64,000 nt of DNA, from positions 6,200,001-6,264,000 of the forward strand of contig OZ245769.1 in NCBI GenBank assembly GCA_965227745.1, given 5' to 3'. The notes under the pieces are model-generated. The model worked only from the letters and a program-made list of their open reading frames with translations. It was not told where the DNA came from and did no database searches. Positions 44,387-53,600 of the stretch are shown here, piece by piece; position 1 is the first letter of the stretch, and each line of letters opens with the position of its first letter. The position numbers and the translations under genes were made by a program. The stretch is from GAS368 sp965227745 (lineage in GTDB: Bacteria > Verrucomicrobiota > Verrucomicrobiia > Opitutales > Opitutaceae).

Positions 44387-47300
44387 GTGCGTAAAACCGT
44401 CGCGTCGTCCGCGAATTTCACCCTCTCCACCAAGCAGCGCGCCCTTCTCGCCGCGGCACTGATGGCGCTCGGGCCTTCGACGTGGCCGGTGCAGGCTCAG
44501 GGTGACATCGCGGCGGTGCGCAGCAAGGCCGAGCAGGGCGACCCGGAGGCGCAAAACGCCCTCGCCAGCGCCTATGCCAATGGCCAGGGCGTGGCGCAAA
44601 ATATTCCGGAGGCGCTGAGGCTCTATCAACTGGCCGCAGATCGCGGTTTCGCGCCCGCGCAGTTTAATCTCGCGATGATGCATGAGCTCGGGCGCGGCGT
44701 GAAGGCCGACCTCGCTCAAGCGTTTAAGTTTTACCTCAAGGCCGCCGAGCAGGGCTTCGCGCCCGCGCAGTTCAATGTCGGTAACATGTACGCCAATGGC
44801 CTCGGCGTGAAGCAGGACTATTTTGAGGCGGCGTTGTGGTTTCGTCAGGCCGCCGACCGCAGCGTCCCGGAAGCGCAGTACAATCTCGCGCTCGCGTATG
44901 AGCTGGGTCGAGGCGTGGGCAAGGATGAAGCCGCCGCGCAAAAATGGTATCGGGCTGCCGCCGGCCAAGGGTACGCCCGCGCCCGCTACAATCTCGCGTT
45001 GATGATGGAGGAGGGCCGCGGTTCCGCCGCCGATCCCGCTGGCGCGATGGAATTTTACCGCGCCGCCGCGTTGCAAAATTACGCCCCGGCGCAAAACAAC
45101 CTCGGCATCCTCCTCGCCGAGGGCCGGGGTGGCCCTGTCGATCTGCCGCAGGCCTACGCATGGCTCTCGGTCGCCGTCGAAAACGGCGCGAAGCCTACGG
45201 GTCGCGACATCGTCGCGCAGCAGTTTACCTCGAGTCAGCTCGCTGAGGCGAATGTCGCCGTGGCGCGCCTGCGCGCGCAGTTGGCGGGCCGGCCCGCGAC
45301 TCCGGGTTCGTCCGGCAGCACAGCCGTGGCGACGGCCCCGGCGCGTCCGGCCTCCGACAACGTCATTCCGGCCAATCCCGAGCTTAACGCGCGCCTCGCC
45401 GCCGCGGAATCGGACCTCAATAATCTCCGGGCCGAGTACACCCGGCTGACTTCGGTCGCCCAGAACCTTAACCGAGAAAAAGCCGCGCTCGAGCAGCGGC
45501 TCGCCGGCGTGGCCGCTGCCTCGACCAAGGCTAGCCAGGCGGATGAAGCGCGCGCCAAGCTCGCGCAAGATGTGGCGGCCTTGCAGGCGGCCCTCGCCGA
45601 TACGCGCGCGGCTGCGGCGAAACTTACCGAGGAAAACGAGCGCCTGAAAGCGGCGCCCAAGACCACCCCTGCACCCGCTGCCGAAGTCGCCTCGCTCACG
45701 GCGAAACTCGAAAAGGCGCAGGACATGATTAACGACGCGCGCGCCGAAAACGGCCGGCTCGCCGCCGCCGTCGATACCGCGCAGCGCGAGCGCGCCGCGC
45801 TCGACCAGCGCCTCGCCGCGTCCGCCGATTTGCTCGAGCGCGAGCGGACGGCCTTGCAGCAGCGCGTGGCCACCGCGGAAGCCGCCGCCCGCGCCGCCGC
45901 GGCCAAGGCGCCCTCCACGTCCGGTCAGCCCGTGGCCGACCCCGCGGTCGATCAGCTCCGCTCGCAAGTGGCTCAGCTCACCCGTGACACGCAGGCGCTC
46001 CGCGAGGAGCGCGAAAAAGCCCTCGCGCAGGTCACGGACCTTTCGGCGCAGCTCAAGGCCGCGCGCGACGCCACCTCCACGGCCGCGACGCCGATCACCG
46101 CCGCCGCGAATGGCACGGACGACCCGCGGCTCTCGCGCCTCATCGCCGATAATAGTCGGCTCAACGACGAGGTCCGCCGCTCGACGATTCAGCTCTCCAC
46201 CCTCAATCGCCAGCTCCGCCTCGCCCAGGAAAAACTCAACGAAAAGCCGACGACAGCCGGCGGCGCCACGGCGCAGACCCCGGCGGCAGCTTTAGATCAA
46301 TCGAAGGTGCTCGAACTCACCCGGCAACTCGATGAGTTGCGCGCGGCGAATCGAAAACTGACCGACGACAACGCCCGCCTGGCCTCTGCGCCAGCGTCGG
46401 CCCCCGCAACAAACTCCGCCGAGACCACGCGGCTCGCCACCCAGCTCTCCGCCGCCCAAGCCGAACTTAACACGCTGCGTGCGTCCGCCAGCCAAGCGCA
46501 GACGGCGCTGACGCAAGCGAGTGCGGCGCGCGAGGCCCTCGCCGCCGAAAAGGCCGCGCTCGAAAAGCGGCTCGCCGATGCCAGCGCCACGCCGAAGAGC
46601 GACCCGGCGGAGCTGACGAAACTCCGTTCCGATCTTAGTCAGGCGCAAACTCAGTTGGCAAATTCGAGCAAGGCGCTCGAAGCCGCGCAGAAAGATCTCG
46701 TGGCCGCGACGATGGCCGGGGCCAAGGCGATTCAGTTGAACGCCGAACTTGAGCAGACCAAGCGCGCGCTCGCGGCCGCCACGGCGTCGGCTGCGCAGGC
46801 TGCGACGTTGAAGGCTGATTTGGCGGCGGCGCAGCAGGCGTTGAGCACGGAGCGCGAGGCGCAGTCGAAGCTCCAAGCGCGACTCGACGAAGCGACCAAA
46901 TCGCTCGCGCAGCGCGGGCAGAGTGAGAAAGACCTGGTTGCCGCGCGAAATGAAGCGGCCGAGCTCAAATCGAAGTTGGCCGCCGCGCAGCAGGCCCAGT
47001 CGACGGATCAGGCGGCGCTCGCCACGGTGCGCGCTCAACTCGAAACGGCGAATCGTAATCTCACGCAGAGCGGCAAGCTGGCCGACGAACTGGCCGCGAC
47101 CAAGAGCGCCCTCGCTGCCGCGCAAAAAGCCCAAGCCGACGACCGCGAAGCCCAGACGCGACTCCAGTCCCAGCTCGCCGAAGCGAACAAGTCGCTCGCG
47201 CAGCGTGGCCAGACCGACAAGGAACTCATCACCGCCCGGAGCCAGCTGGCGGACTTGCAGACGAGAGCGACCAACGCGGAGAAGGCGCAGATGGATGATC

Positions 47301-50300
47301 GGGGCACGATCACTGCCCTCCGCACTCAGTTGGAGCAGCTCAACCGCAGCCTCGAACAATCGAAGAAGGTCACGGGCGATTTCACCACGGTCAGGGATGC
47401 GTTGAATGCGGCCACGGAGGAGAAGCGCCAGCTCGAGCAGAGCAATGCCGCGCTCAAGAAACAGGCCGCCGCCCTCACCTCCGACCTCCAAAAACTCACC
47501 AGCGAAAATCAGACTCTCGTTGCGGCCTCCAAGACGGCCGCCACGCGCGAGAGCGCGGAGTTGGAGAAGATTCGCGGCCAGTTGGCCGCAGCGGAAAAAG
47601 GCCAGGCTGACAGCCGCGACGAGCAGGCGAAATTGCAGGCCCGTCTCGATGTGGCGAGCCGGGCTGTGTCGGAAAAGCTTCAAGCCGACAAGGATCTCGC
47701 CGCCACGCGTACTCAGTTGACGGATTTGCAGGCGAAGTTGACGGCCGCCGAACAGGCCCAGGCCGCCGACAAAGCCGCGCTCGCCACCGTGCGGGGCCAA
47801 CTCGCGCAGACCACGCAGTCCCTCGAACGCACGACGAAGGCGACGGCTGACTTCGCCATGATCAAGGACGCGCTCAATGCCGCGACCGAGGAGAAGCGCC
47901 AGCTCGAGGAGAGTAATGCGGCGCTGAAAAAGCAGACGGCGGCGCTGACGACTGAAACTCAACGTCTCGCTGCCGCCAATGCATCTGGGACTCGGGATAG
48001 TGCCGAGCTGAGCAAGGTGCGGACCGACCTCGCCGCCGCGTTGCAGGCCCAAGCCGAAGCACGCGAAGCGCAAGCGAAGTTGCAGGCGCGCCTCGACGAG
48101 GCGACCAAGTCCCTCGCGCAGCGCGGCCAGTTGGACCAAGAACTCGTCGCCGCCCGCGGCCAAGTGGCGGATTTGCAGTCGAAAGTATTGGCGGCGGAAA
48201 AAGCGCAGACCGAGGCCCGCGATGCGCAGGCGCGCATTCAGGCGCGGCTCGAGGACGCAACCAAGGCGCTCGGTCAGCGCGATCAATCGGCCAAAGAATT
48301 GACGGCGGCGCGTGAGCAAGCGGCCGAACTTCAGACGAAGCTCACGAATCTCCAGCGCGCGCAAGCGGCCGATCAGACCGCGCTGACTGCGGTCCGCGCC
48401 CAACTCGATGACGCGAAGCGCAGTCTGAACCAAGGCAGCAAGCTGGCGGACGAACTGGCCGCGACCAAGAGCGCGCTCGCGACCGCCACCGAAAATGCCG
48501 CGCGTCTCGAGCAGGGCAGTGCCGCGACCCTGCAGCGCAACACCGAGCTGACCGCGCTGAATCAGAAATTGACCGCCGCTGCCGAGGCCGGTCGCGCCAG
48601 CGAAGCGCAGCTGGGCGAATTGAAGACGGCACTGGCTGCGGCGCAGCAGGCCCAAGCCGCCGAGCGCGACGCGCAAGCGAAGCTCCGCACGCAGCTCGAG
48701 CAGGCCACGCGGGCGCTGGCGCAGGCCAGCCAGGCTGAGCGTGACCTCGGCGCGATGCGCGCGCAGGTCTCGGATCTTCAGGTAAAGCTCGCCGCCGCGC
48801 AGCGCACCCAGGCGGCGGGGCAGGATGCTGCCACGCAGCTTGCGGCCCTGACCTCGCGTTACGAGGCCGTCGCCGCCGAGCGCGATCGTCTGGCCGCCGC
48901 GCAAAAGGCGCAGGCCGTCGACCGTGAGGCGTTGGATAAACTTAACACCCAGTTCGACAGCGCGAGCCGCACCATCGCCGACCTCACGCAGAAGAACGAC
49001 AGTCTCCAGAAGGATCTCGAAGTCGCAAAGCAGAGCGTGGCCGCGGCCCTCGCCGCGCAAGCCGCAGCGATCAAGGCCGCGCCGACGGACGCGATGAAAT
49101 TGGAAATGCAGACCCTGCAGGACCAAGTGCGCTCGCTCGAGACGCAGATCGAAGAGGACCGCAAGAACTCGGCGCGGGAGATGTCGTCGCTGGCGTCGCA
49201 ATTGCAGCGCGCACGCGAGGCGAGCAAATCGCTCGCCGACACGAATCGTTCGCTGCTGGAGGCCAAGGGCTCGGAGGATTCCTCGATCAAGGCCGAGCTC
49301 GACCAGGTCGGTGCGCGCTTGCGCGTGGCGACGGAGGCGAACGAGAAGTTGCGCACCGAGCAGGCTCGTTTGGTGGCAGTGGCCGAGCAACTCACGGCGG
49401 AAAAGACCGCGGCCGAGCGCGCCGCTTCGGAAGCCCGCCGCGCGGCGACGGGTCCCTCGCAAGAGCGCGACAGCCTCCGCACGCAGGTCGACGATATGTT
49501 TGCCAAGCTCACGGCCGCGGAGCGCCAGGTGAGCCAGCTCAAGCAGGTGTCCGAGGGCTCCAAGCTCGAGGTGGAAAAGATGCGGGGCGATCTCGCGACG
49601 CTGCAGGCCAAGTACGCCGAGGCCACCAAGTCTTCGGAGCAATACAGCTCCAGCGTCGCCGAGCTGACCGGACTCAACGAAAAGATCACCGCGGACAAGG
49701 CGGCGTTGGAAAAGCAATTTGCCCAGTCGCGCGCGGTCGCTGAGCAGACCCGCACCGAGCTGGCCGACCTCAAGGCCAAGGTCACGGCGGGGGACGATGC
49801 ACTGCAGAAGCAAATCGCGGCGACCAATGCGGCCGCTGCTTCCAACGAACGGCTTCAGGCCCAACTTAAAGATCTCACCACGCAAGTCACCACACTGCGC
49901 GCGGAGAATTCCAAGCTGGGCTCCGCGACGGATGCCGCGGCCTCGGTGCGCGTGGAGCTGAACGCCGTAAAGACCAAGCTCGCCGAAGTGACCAAGGCGG
50001 CGGAGCAGCATGGCGCAAGTGTGGCCGAGCTCACGGGCCTCAACGAAAAACTCGCCCTCGACAAAGCGGCGCTGGAAAAGCAGCTCGCGCAATCGCGCGG
50101 CACCGCCGAGCAGACGCGCACGGAGCTCGCCGACCTCCGCGCCCGCGTCGCCGCGAGCGACCAGACCCTGCAGAAACAAATCTCCTCGTTCAACGAAGCG
50201 GCGGCCACCAGCGAGAAGCTCCAAGGCCAAGTGAAGGATCTGACGGCGCAGATCGTGACGCTCCGCGCGGAGAATTCGAAACTCGGCTCCGCCAGCGATA

Positions 50301-51337
50301 CGGCAGCCAGCCTGCGCTCGGAGGTGTCGAGCATGCGCACGAAGCTCGCGGAAGTCACCAAGGCTTCCGAGCAATACAGTGCGACGGTCGCCGAATTGAC
50401 CGGCCAGAACGAAAAAATCGCCGCTGACAAAACGGCGCTGGAAAAGCAATTCGAGCAGACCAAGAGCGCCGCGGACCAGATGCGTACGGAGCTGAACGAA
50501 CTTCGCTCCCGCGTGATGGCCGGCAATCGCGCGCTGGATCAGCAAGTCTCCTCTTACAACGAAGCGGCTGCGGCCAGCGAGAAGCTGCAGGGTCAGGTGC
50601 GCGATCTGACGACGCAGCTCATGGCGATCCGCGCCGAGAATACCCGCCTCACCGCCCTCGGCGAAAACACCTCCTCCCTCCGCGCCGAACTCACCGACGT
50701 GAAGGCCAAGCTCGCCGAGGCACAAAAGGCCGCCGAGCAACAAGGCTCCGCAGTCGCGGAGCTCACCGGCGCGAACGAGAAATTCAGCGGCGGCATCAAG
50801 GACCTGCAGTCGCAACTTGCGGCGCTCAAGGCCGAAAATACCCGCCTCGCGCAGGAGAGCGACCAGGCCAAACGCGATGTCGCCGGCACGGCTTCCACGG
50901 CCTCCACCCAGATCGCCGCGATGCAGCGGGAACTCGCTGCGCAACGCACGGAGAATGCGCGCCTCAGCGATTCGCTTCAAGCCATCGAGCGCGACCGCCT
51001 CGCCCGCATCGCTGCGCTGCAGCAGGAAAACGCGGCCATCACCGCCCGCCTGCGCCAAGCGCAGGGCACGCTCGACCAGATCGCCTCGGCTGCCCGCTTC
51101 GTCAATGGCTCCGCCGCTCCGGCGCCCACCGCGGCTCCGACGGCTTCGTCCACTCCGGTCATCACCGCCCAGCCGCAGCTGCGGACGCACGTGGTGGCCG
51201 ATGGCGACTCGCTGACCCGGATCAGCTCACGCTACTACGGCACACCCAATCGCTGGCAGGACATCTACGACGCCAACCGCGATATCTTGAAGGGCGAGAA
51301 CTCGCTGAAGCAGGGCCAGCGGTTGCGGATTCCGTGA
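44387..51337 (+). CDS. Giant Sel1-repeat / coiled-coil / LysM envelope protein
   Basis: A 2316-residue exported protein. A GTG at 44387 gives a signal peptide (LSTKQRALLAAALMALGPST, cleavage after VQA near residue 36). Residues about 45-265 carry six Sel1/TPR-like repeats of 36 residues (AEQGFAPAQFNVGNMYANGL and similar). Residues about 330-2200 are almost uninterrupted coiled coil rich in Ala, Glu, Lys, Gln and Thr, with strong internal repetition including an exact 122-residue period. The C-terminal 55 residues are a LysM domain (VVADGDSLTRISSRYYGTPN, GQRLRIP), which binds peptidoglycan. A protein this long could span or organise the periplasm. It stands alone. Confidence 0.93.
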   Translation: MRKTVASSANFTLSTKQRALLAAALMALGPSTWPVQAQGDIAAVRSKAEQGDPEAQNALASAYANGQGVAQNIPEALRLYQLAADRGFAPAQFNLAMMHELGRGVKADLAQAFKFYLKAAEQGFAPAQFNVGNMYANGLGVKQDYFEAALWFRQAADRSVPEAQYNLALAYELGRGVGKDEAAAQKWYRAAAGQGYARARYNLALMMEEGRGSAADPAGAMEFYRAAALQNYAPAQNNLGILLAEGRGGPVDLPQAYAWLSVAVENGAKPTGRDIVAQQFTSSQLAEANVAVARLRAQLAGRPATPGSSGSTAVATAPARPASDNVIPANPELNARLAAAESDLNNLRAEYTRLTSVAQNLNREKAALEQRLAGVAAASTKASQADEARAKLAQDVAALQAALADTRAAAAKLTEENERLKAAPKTTPAPAAEVASLTAKLEKAQDMINDARAENGRLAAAVDTAQRERAALDQRLAASADLLERERTALQQRVATAEAAARAAAAKAPSTSGQPVADPAVDQLRSQVAQLTRDTQALREEREKALAQVTDLSAQLKAARDATSTAATPITAAANGTDDPRLSRLIADNSRLNDEVRRSTIQLSTLNRQLRLAQEKLNEKPTTAGGATAQTPAAALDQSKVLELTRQLDELRAANRKLTDDNARLASAPASAPATNSAETTRLATQLSAAQAELNTLRASASQAQTALTQASAAREALAAEKAALEKRLADASATPKSDPAELTKLRSDLSQAQTQLANSSKALEAAQKDLVAATMAGAKAIQLNAELEQTKRALAAATASAAQAATLKADLAAAQQALSTEREAQSKLQARLDEATKSLAQRGQSEKDLVAARNEAAELKSKLAAAQQAQSTDQAALATVRAQLETANRNLTQSGKLADELAATKSALAAAQKAQADDREAQTRLQSQLAEANKSLAQRGQTDKELITARSQLADLQTRATNAEKAQMDDRGTITALRTQLEQLNRSLEQSKKVTGDFTTVRDALNAATEEKRQLEQSNAALKKQAAALTSDLQKLTSENQTLVAASKTAATRESAELEKIRGQLAAAEKGQADSRDEQAKLQARLDVASRAVSEKLQADKDLAATRTQLTDLQAKLTAAEQAQAADKAALATVRGQLAQTTQSLERTTKATADFAMIKDALNAATEEKRQLEESNAALKKQTAALTTETQRLAAANASGTRDSAELSKVRTDLAAALQAQAEAREAQAKLQARLDEATKSLAQRGQLDQELVAARGQVADLQSKVLAAEKAQTEARDAQARIQARLEDATKALGQRDQSAKELTAAREQAAELQTKLTNLQRAQAADQTALTAVRAQLDDAKRSLNQGSKLADELAATKSALATATENAARLEQGSAATLQRNTELTALNQKLTAAAEAGRASEAQLGELKTALAAAQQAQAAERDAQAKLRTQLEQATRALAQASQAERDLGAMRAQVSDLQVKLAAAQRTQAAGQDAATQLAALTSRYEAVAAERDRLAAAQKAQAVDREALDKLNTQFDSASRTIADLTQKNDSLQKDLEVAKQSVAAALAAQAAAIKAAPTDAMKLEMQTLQDQVRSLETQIEEDRKNSAREMSSLASQLQRAREASKSLADTNRSLLEAKGSEDSSIKAELDQVGARLRVATEANEKLRTEQARLVAVAEQLTAEKTAAERAASEARRAATGPSQERDSLRTQVDDMFAKLTAAERQVSQLKQVSEGSKLEVEKMRGDLATLQAKYAEATKSSEQYSSSVAELTGLNEKITADKAALEKQFAQSRAVAEQTRTELADLKAKVTAGDDALQKQIAATNAAAASNERLQAQLKDLTTQVTTLRAENSKLGSATDAAASVRVELNAVKTKLAEVTKAAEQHGASVAELTGLNEKLALDKAALEKQLAQSRGTAEQTRTELADLRARVAASDQTLQKQISSFNEAAATSEKLQGQVKDLTAQIVTLRAENSKLGSASDTAASLRSEVSSMRTKLAEVTKASEQYSATVAELTGQNEKIAADKTALEKQFEQTKSAADQMRTELNELRSRVMAGNRALDQQVSSYNEAAAASEKLQGQVRDLTTQLMAIRAENTRLTALGENTSSLRAELTDVKAKLAEAQKAAEQQGSAVAELTGANEKFSGGIKDLQSQLAALKAENTRLAQESDQAKRDVAGTASTASTQIAAMQRELAAQRTENARLSDSLQAIERDRLARIAALQQENAAITARLRQAQGTLDQIASAARFVNGSAAPAPTAAPTASSTPVITAQPQLRTHVVADGDSLTRISSRYYGTPNRWQDIYDANRDILKGENSLKQGQRLRIP
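49655..50870 (+). repeat. 366-bp tandem repeats inside the coiled-coil gene
   Basis: The peptide VAELTG followed two residues later by NEK recurs with its codon start at 49655, 50021, 50387 and 50753, a spacing of exactly 366 bases (122 residues) each time. Each unit also repeats DKAALEKQ, then a Gln-Lys-Asp-Leu-Thr segment and LRAEN. The units have diverged at DNA level but kept length, which suggests a structural period. Confidence 0.85.
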
Positions 51338-51460
51338 GTTTCCTCACCTTCGACTGAAGCACGAAAGGAAAGCGATATACTCGGTCGACGAAGGATGAGG
51401 TGGAGGTGAGGCCAAGGATCCACTGGAATTTTCGCACCCGGTTTTTTACCGTCGTAACTC

Positions 51461-51492
51461 CTGCTGGATTCTTCGCTACGCTCAGAATGACA
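51461..51492. repeat. Dispersed GGATTCTTCGCTACGCTCAG repeat
   Basis: The unit starting CTGCTGGATTCTTCGCTACG and ending CAGAATGACAA is, from general knowledge, a short sequence found between genes in many unrelated bacterial genomes. It has a small inner palindrome. A single copy is visible here. Confidence 0.6.
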
Positions 51493-51595
51493 AGGGTTAG
51501 TCGAAGGTCTAAGTTGGCTTGTGAATAGTAAACCCCCTTCTCTGACGCCTTGGAAATCGGTGATCGGGTTGGACGGTGCGGCTCTCGGCCGGCGC

Positions 51596-51625
51596 AAAAA
51601 AGCCGCGCGCTTGGCAGCACGCGGC
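51596..51625 (-). terminator. Terminator of the small integrase-like gene
   Basis: On the minus strand GCCGCGTGCT and AGCGCGCGGC form a 10-bp stem (one G-U pair) with loop GCCA, followed by six T residues. It lies about 58 bases after the stop of the small gene at 51684. Confidence 0.88.
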
Positions 51626-51683
51626 GAAAGAAGGGCTGGCCTCGTCGCGAGGGGCGACGAGTCGGGCGGGGGCCGGGATCGCG

Positions 51684-51953
51684 TTAGGCGGCGACGGCTT
51701 TGGCGCGGACGGGGCCGGAGCCGACGGCGGCGTTTTTATTCGCCTCGCTCGCGAGCTGGGCGAAGAAGGCGTCGCGGCGTTCGCGGGCGATCTTGATGTC
51801 CTTCGTGCCGAGGGAGCGGCGGATGCGCTCCTTGGTGAAGGGGGTGGGATGGACCGTGTAATGGAGGAACCAAGTACCGTGGTTGTTCCACAGGTGATGG
51901 TTTTCGTTTTCTGCACGGACGCGGATACCGGGGAGGGTGCTGAGCTGATTCAT
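51684..51953 (-). CDS. Small protein resembling an integrase arm-binding domain
   Basis: An 89-residue basic protein starting at the ATG at 51953. The core (HHLWNNHGTWFLHYTVHPTP then RIRRSLGTKDIKIARERRDA) looks like the N-terminal arm-type DNA-binding domain of tyrosine recombinases, in which an aromatic beta-sheet precedes RRSLGT and a helix. The catalytic domain is absent, and no recombinase remnant follows: the gene ends in an Ala-rich tail and has its own terminator. It is therefore probably a stand-alone DNA-binding protein, not a truncated integrase. A candidate structured RNA with a terminator lies about 50 bases upstream on the same strand. A longer frame to 52211 would run through that RNA and is rejected. 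Confidence 0.72.
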   Translation of the reverse strand: MNQLSTLPGIRVRAENENHHLWNNHGTWFLHYTVHPTPFTKERIRRSLGTKDIKIARERRDAFFAQLASEANKNAAVGSGPVRAKAVAA

Positions 51954-52002
51954 GATGCGTGATTTTCTTTGTGGGAGGGATCGCGCAGCAGGCTTTGAAA
52001 AC

Positions 52003-52030
52003 AAAAAACCGACCTGGGCATCAGATCGGT
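52003..52030 (-). terminator. Terminator or attenuator hairpin of the candidate RNA
   Basis: ACCGATCTG and CAGGTCGGT (one G-U pair) close a 5-base loop and are followed by TTTTTT on the minus strand. It lies 50 bases before the start of the small DNA-binding protein gene. Confidence 0.85.
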
Positions 52031-52180
52031 TTCGTCTTCGGGAGCGTTCTTGGTTCGCCACCCTGGAGAGGATAGCGCACATCCGAGCTTTCGCTCGATC
52101 CACCGTGGCCGCTCCCGGCCCGGTTGGCGGAACCAGCTTTTGAGGGCCGGTTCGTTCCTGATGCGTCGGCCAACGTGACA
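52003..52180 (-). ncRNA. Candidate structured RNA ending in an intrinsic terminator
   Basis: Read on the minus strand, this segment can form two compound helices. One pairs 52123-52128 with 52169-52174 (GTTGGC / GCCAAC) and encloses an 8-bp hairpin (52130-52137 with 52146-52153). The other pairs 52039-52046 with 52110-52117 (CGGGAGCG / CGCTCCCG, perfect), continues as 52057-52061 with 52105-52109, and is capped by CGAGC-GAAA-GCTCG (52084-52097), a GNRA tetraloop. A 9-bp terminator hairpin (52008-52030) with six T residues ends it. It could be a trans-acting small RNA or a riboswitch-like attenuator for the gene at 51684. I match it to no known family. Confidence 0.6.
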
Positions 52181-52494
52181 AATGCACGCGCCCCGTCCAG
52201 ACTTTTTTCAAGGAAATCTCCCCTAGAAAAAATTCTACGGAAACGGATGCGAAAGATTACGCGAGCTTAAGGGACGGGCGTAAAGGCACCGGTAGGACGT
52301 AACTGTGTTTATAGTTATTACGCCCGGTGTGCCGGTGTGGATGCCGGTAATTTGAGACGGGTCCAGTCATGCTAGATGCGACGCTACTCTCAAATATAGA
52401 CAGCCGTGGGGTCGCGCGGCACCGAGCGATCTGGTCGTGTTCCCCTTATTGAACTCAGGCGCCGCGCACATGCCGCACGTGCGCGAGCGTCGCA
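52181..52494. other. Intergenic region upstream of the candidate RNA
   Basis: About 310 bases with no gene. An imperfect palindrome around GTAACTGTGTTTATAGTTAT (from about 52300) stands in an AT-richer patch. A promoter for the candidate RNA should lie near 52185-52225; TTGAAA occurs there on the minus strand, but no clear -10 partner is seen. Confidence 0.4.
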
Positions 52495-53529
52495 TTACTC
52501 CTTGTGATCTTTGGCGTAGTGCTCCGCGAGGAGGTCGTTGCCGCCGCCGAAGTCGCCTTTGAAATCGCGCACGACCGTGTGGATGTGGTTCGCGTTGTTC
52601 TGGGTGTTGTCGAACTCGATGAGGTAGTCGGGGCTCTGCAGGCGGTAGTAGGTGCCGCCGCTGCGGTCGAGGACACCGGCCCAGGCAAAGGTGACTTTCT
52701 CGGGAGCGGCCGTGAACTTGTCGTAGGTGGCCTTCGACAATTCAGGGCGCCAGCGATCCGTGTAGAGGCGGACAAGGGCAAAGAGTTGCGCGCGCTGCGC
52801 GGGCGTGAGTTTGTCGGCGCTGATGCCGACGGGGGAAAGCGGCTCCACGCGATGCTTGTTGGTCGTGATGATTTCGGACGGGGCCTTGGCCGCAAAGATG
52901 GCGACCTTCTTCTGCGCGGCGTCGAGGGCATTGATCATGGCGAGGCCGAGATCTTCCTCCTCGCCGAGCGGGCGCTCGCCTTGGCGCGGGCCGTTGTTGC
53001 GGACCTCGCCGGGGTTGCTGCCGAGAAAGGACGGGGTGAAGAAGACGTGCTTGCCGTCGACGACGGTGAAGTTGAACGCGTTGTGGTGGCCCTCGAAGCG
53101 CCAGCCCCACGATTTGTCCGCGCTCGGATCGCCGAAGATAGTGACAAAGTAATTCACCGGGTCGCGACGGCCGGCGGGGGTATCTTTCTCCAACTCTTTC
53201 AAGATCAGCTCGAGTTGCATGATCGCCTGCACGCGCGCCATGCCCGCATGACTGAGGCCGGTGCGGAGCAGCGCCATGGTGAGCGCGTATTGCTCGGTGC
53301 TCATCTTCTTGATCGTGAGACCCTGCCGCGCGATCGGCACGAAATTCCAGTTCTCGCGCTCCTTGTCCGTGAGCGGGTAGGAGGCGGCTTTTTTCTGCTC
53401 GGCGGAGAAGGTCCCAATGAGCGTATTCGCCGCGGCGAGCATATCGACCGCCGGTTCGTGGGCGCGGCTCAGCGGCGCGGCAAGAAAGAGGGCGAGGGCA
53501 AGGAGCAGAGTGCGAGGGGTGGGGCGCAT
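52495..53529 (-). CDS. DUF3500 family exported protein
   Basis: A 344-residue protein matching the DUF3500 family. The ATG at 53529 gives a signal peptide (RPTPRTLLLALALFLAAPLS, cleavage near RAHE). Family motifs are ERENWNFVPIARQGLTIKKM, WGWRFEGHHNAFNFTVVDGK, VFFTPSFLGSNPGEVRNNGP and YLIEFDNTQNNANHIHTVVR close to the end. The several His and Asp residues in these motifs suggest a metal site, though no activity is established. The frame extends to 53604 but the added part is Arg-rich and overlaps the next gene. It lies 71 bases after the ADOP permease on the same strand. Confidence 0.9.
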   Translation of the reverse strand: MRPTPRTLLLALALFLAAPLSRAHEPAVDMLAAANTLIGTFSAEQKKAASYPLTDKERENWNFVPIARQGLTIKKMSTEQYALTMALLRTGLSHAGMARVQAIMQLELILKELEKDTPAGRRDPVNYFVTIFGDPSADKSWGWRFEGHHNAFNFTVVDGKHVFFTPSFLGSNPGEVRNNGPRQGERPLGEEEDLGLAMINALDAAQKKVAIFAAKAPSEIITTNKHRVEPLSPVGISADKLTPAQRAQLFALVRLYTDRWRPELSKATYDKFTAAPEKVTFAWAGVLDRSGGTYYRLQSPDYLIEFDNTQNNANHIHTVVRDFKGDFGGGNDLLAEHYAKDHKE

Positions 53530-53600
53530 CTCTCGTTTAAGACGTACCCCGCTCCGCCGTGCAAGGCGTGAAACGGGGATGACGCGGCCGCTGCCCCTGA

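Larger units (their letters stand above)
51338..51683. other. Intergenic region downstream of the giant coiled-coil gene
   Basis: About 346 bases with no gene. It holds a short dispersed repeat (51461-51492) and, at its right end, the minus-strand terminator of the small integrase-like gene. I see no terminator for the coiled-coil gene itself. Confidence 0.5.

Noticed and set aside
46292..51190. 1632-codon open frame antisense to the giant coiled-coil gene
   Set aside because: It mirrors the repetitive GC-rich coding strand; its product is Arg/Leu/Gly-rich low complexity with no domain, whereas the plus-strand product has a signal peptide, Sel1 repeats and LysM.
52039..52117. Possible tRNA
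   Set aside because: The 8-bp closing stem and size are suggestive, but there is no T-arm consensus, anticodon arm or CCA-compatible end.
52003..52180. Fluoride, ZTP or 6S RNA identity for the candidate RNA
   Set aside because: Short words such as CTGATG and GGCGAAC resemble parts of fluoride or ZTP motifs, but the required pseudoknot and core order are absent; 6S-type end-to-end pairing is also absent.
51954..52211. N-terminal extension of the small integrase-like protein
   Set aside because: It would cross a structured RNA and its terminator.
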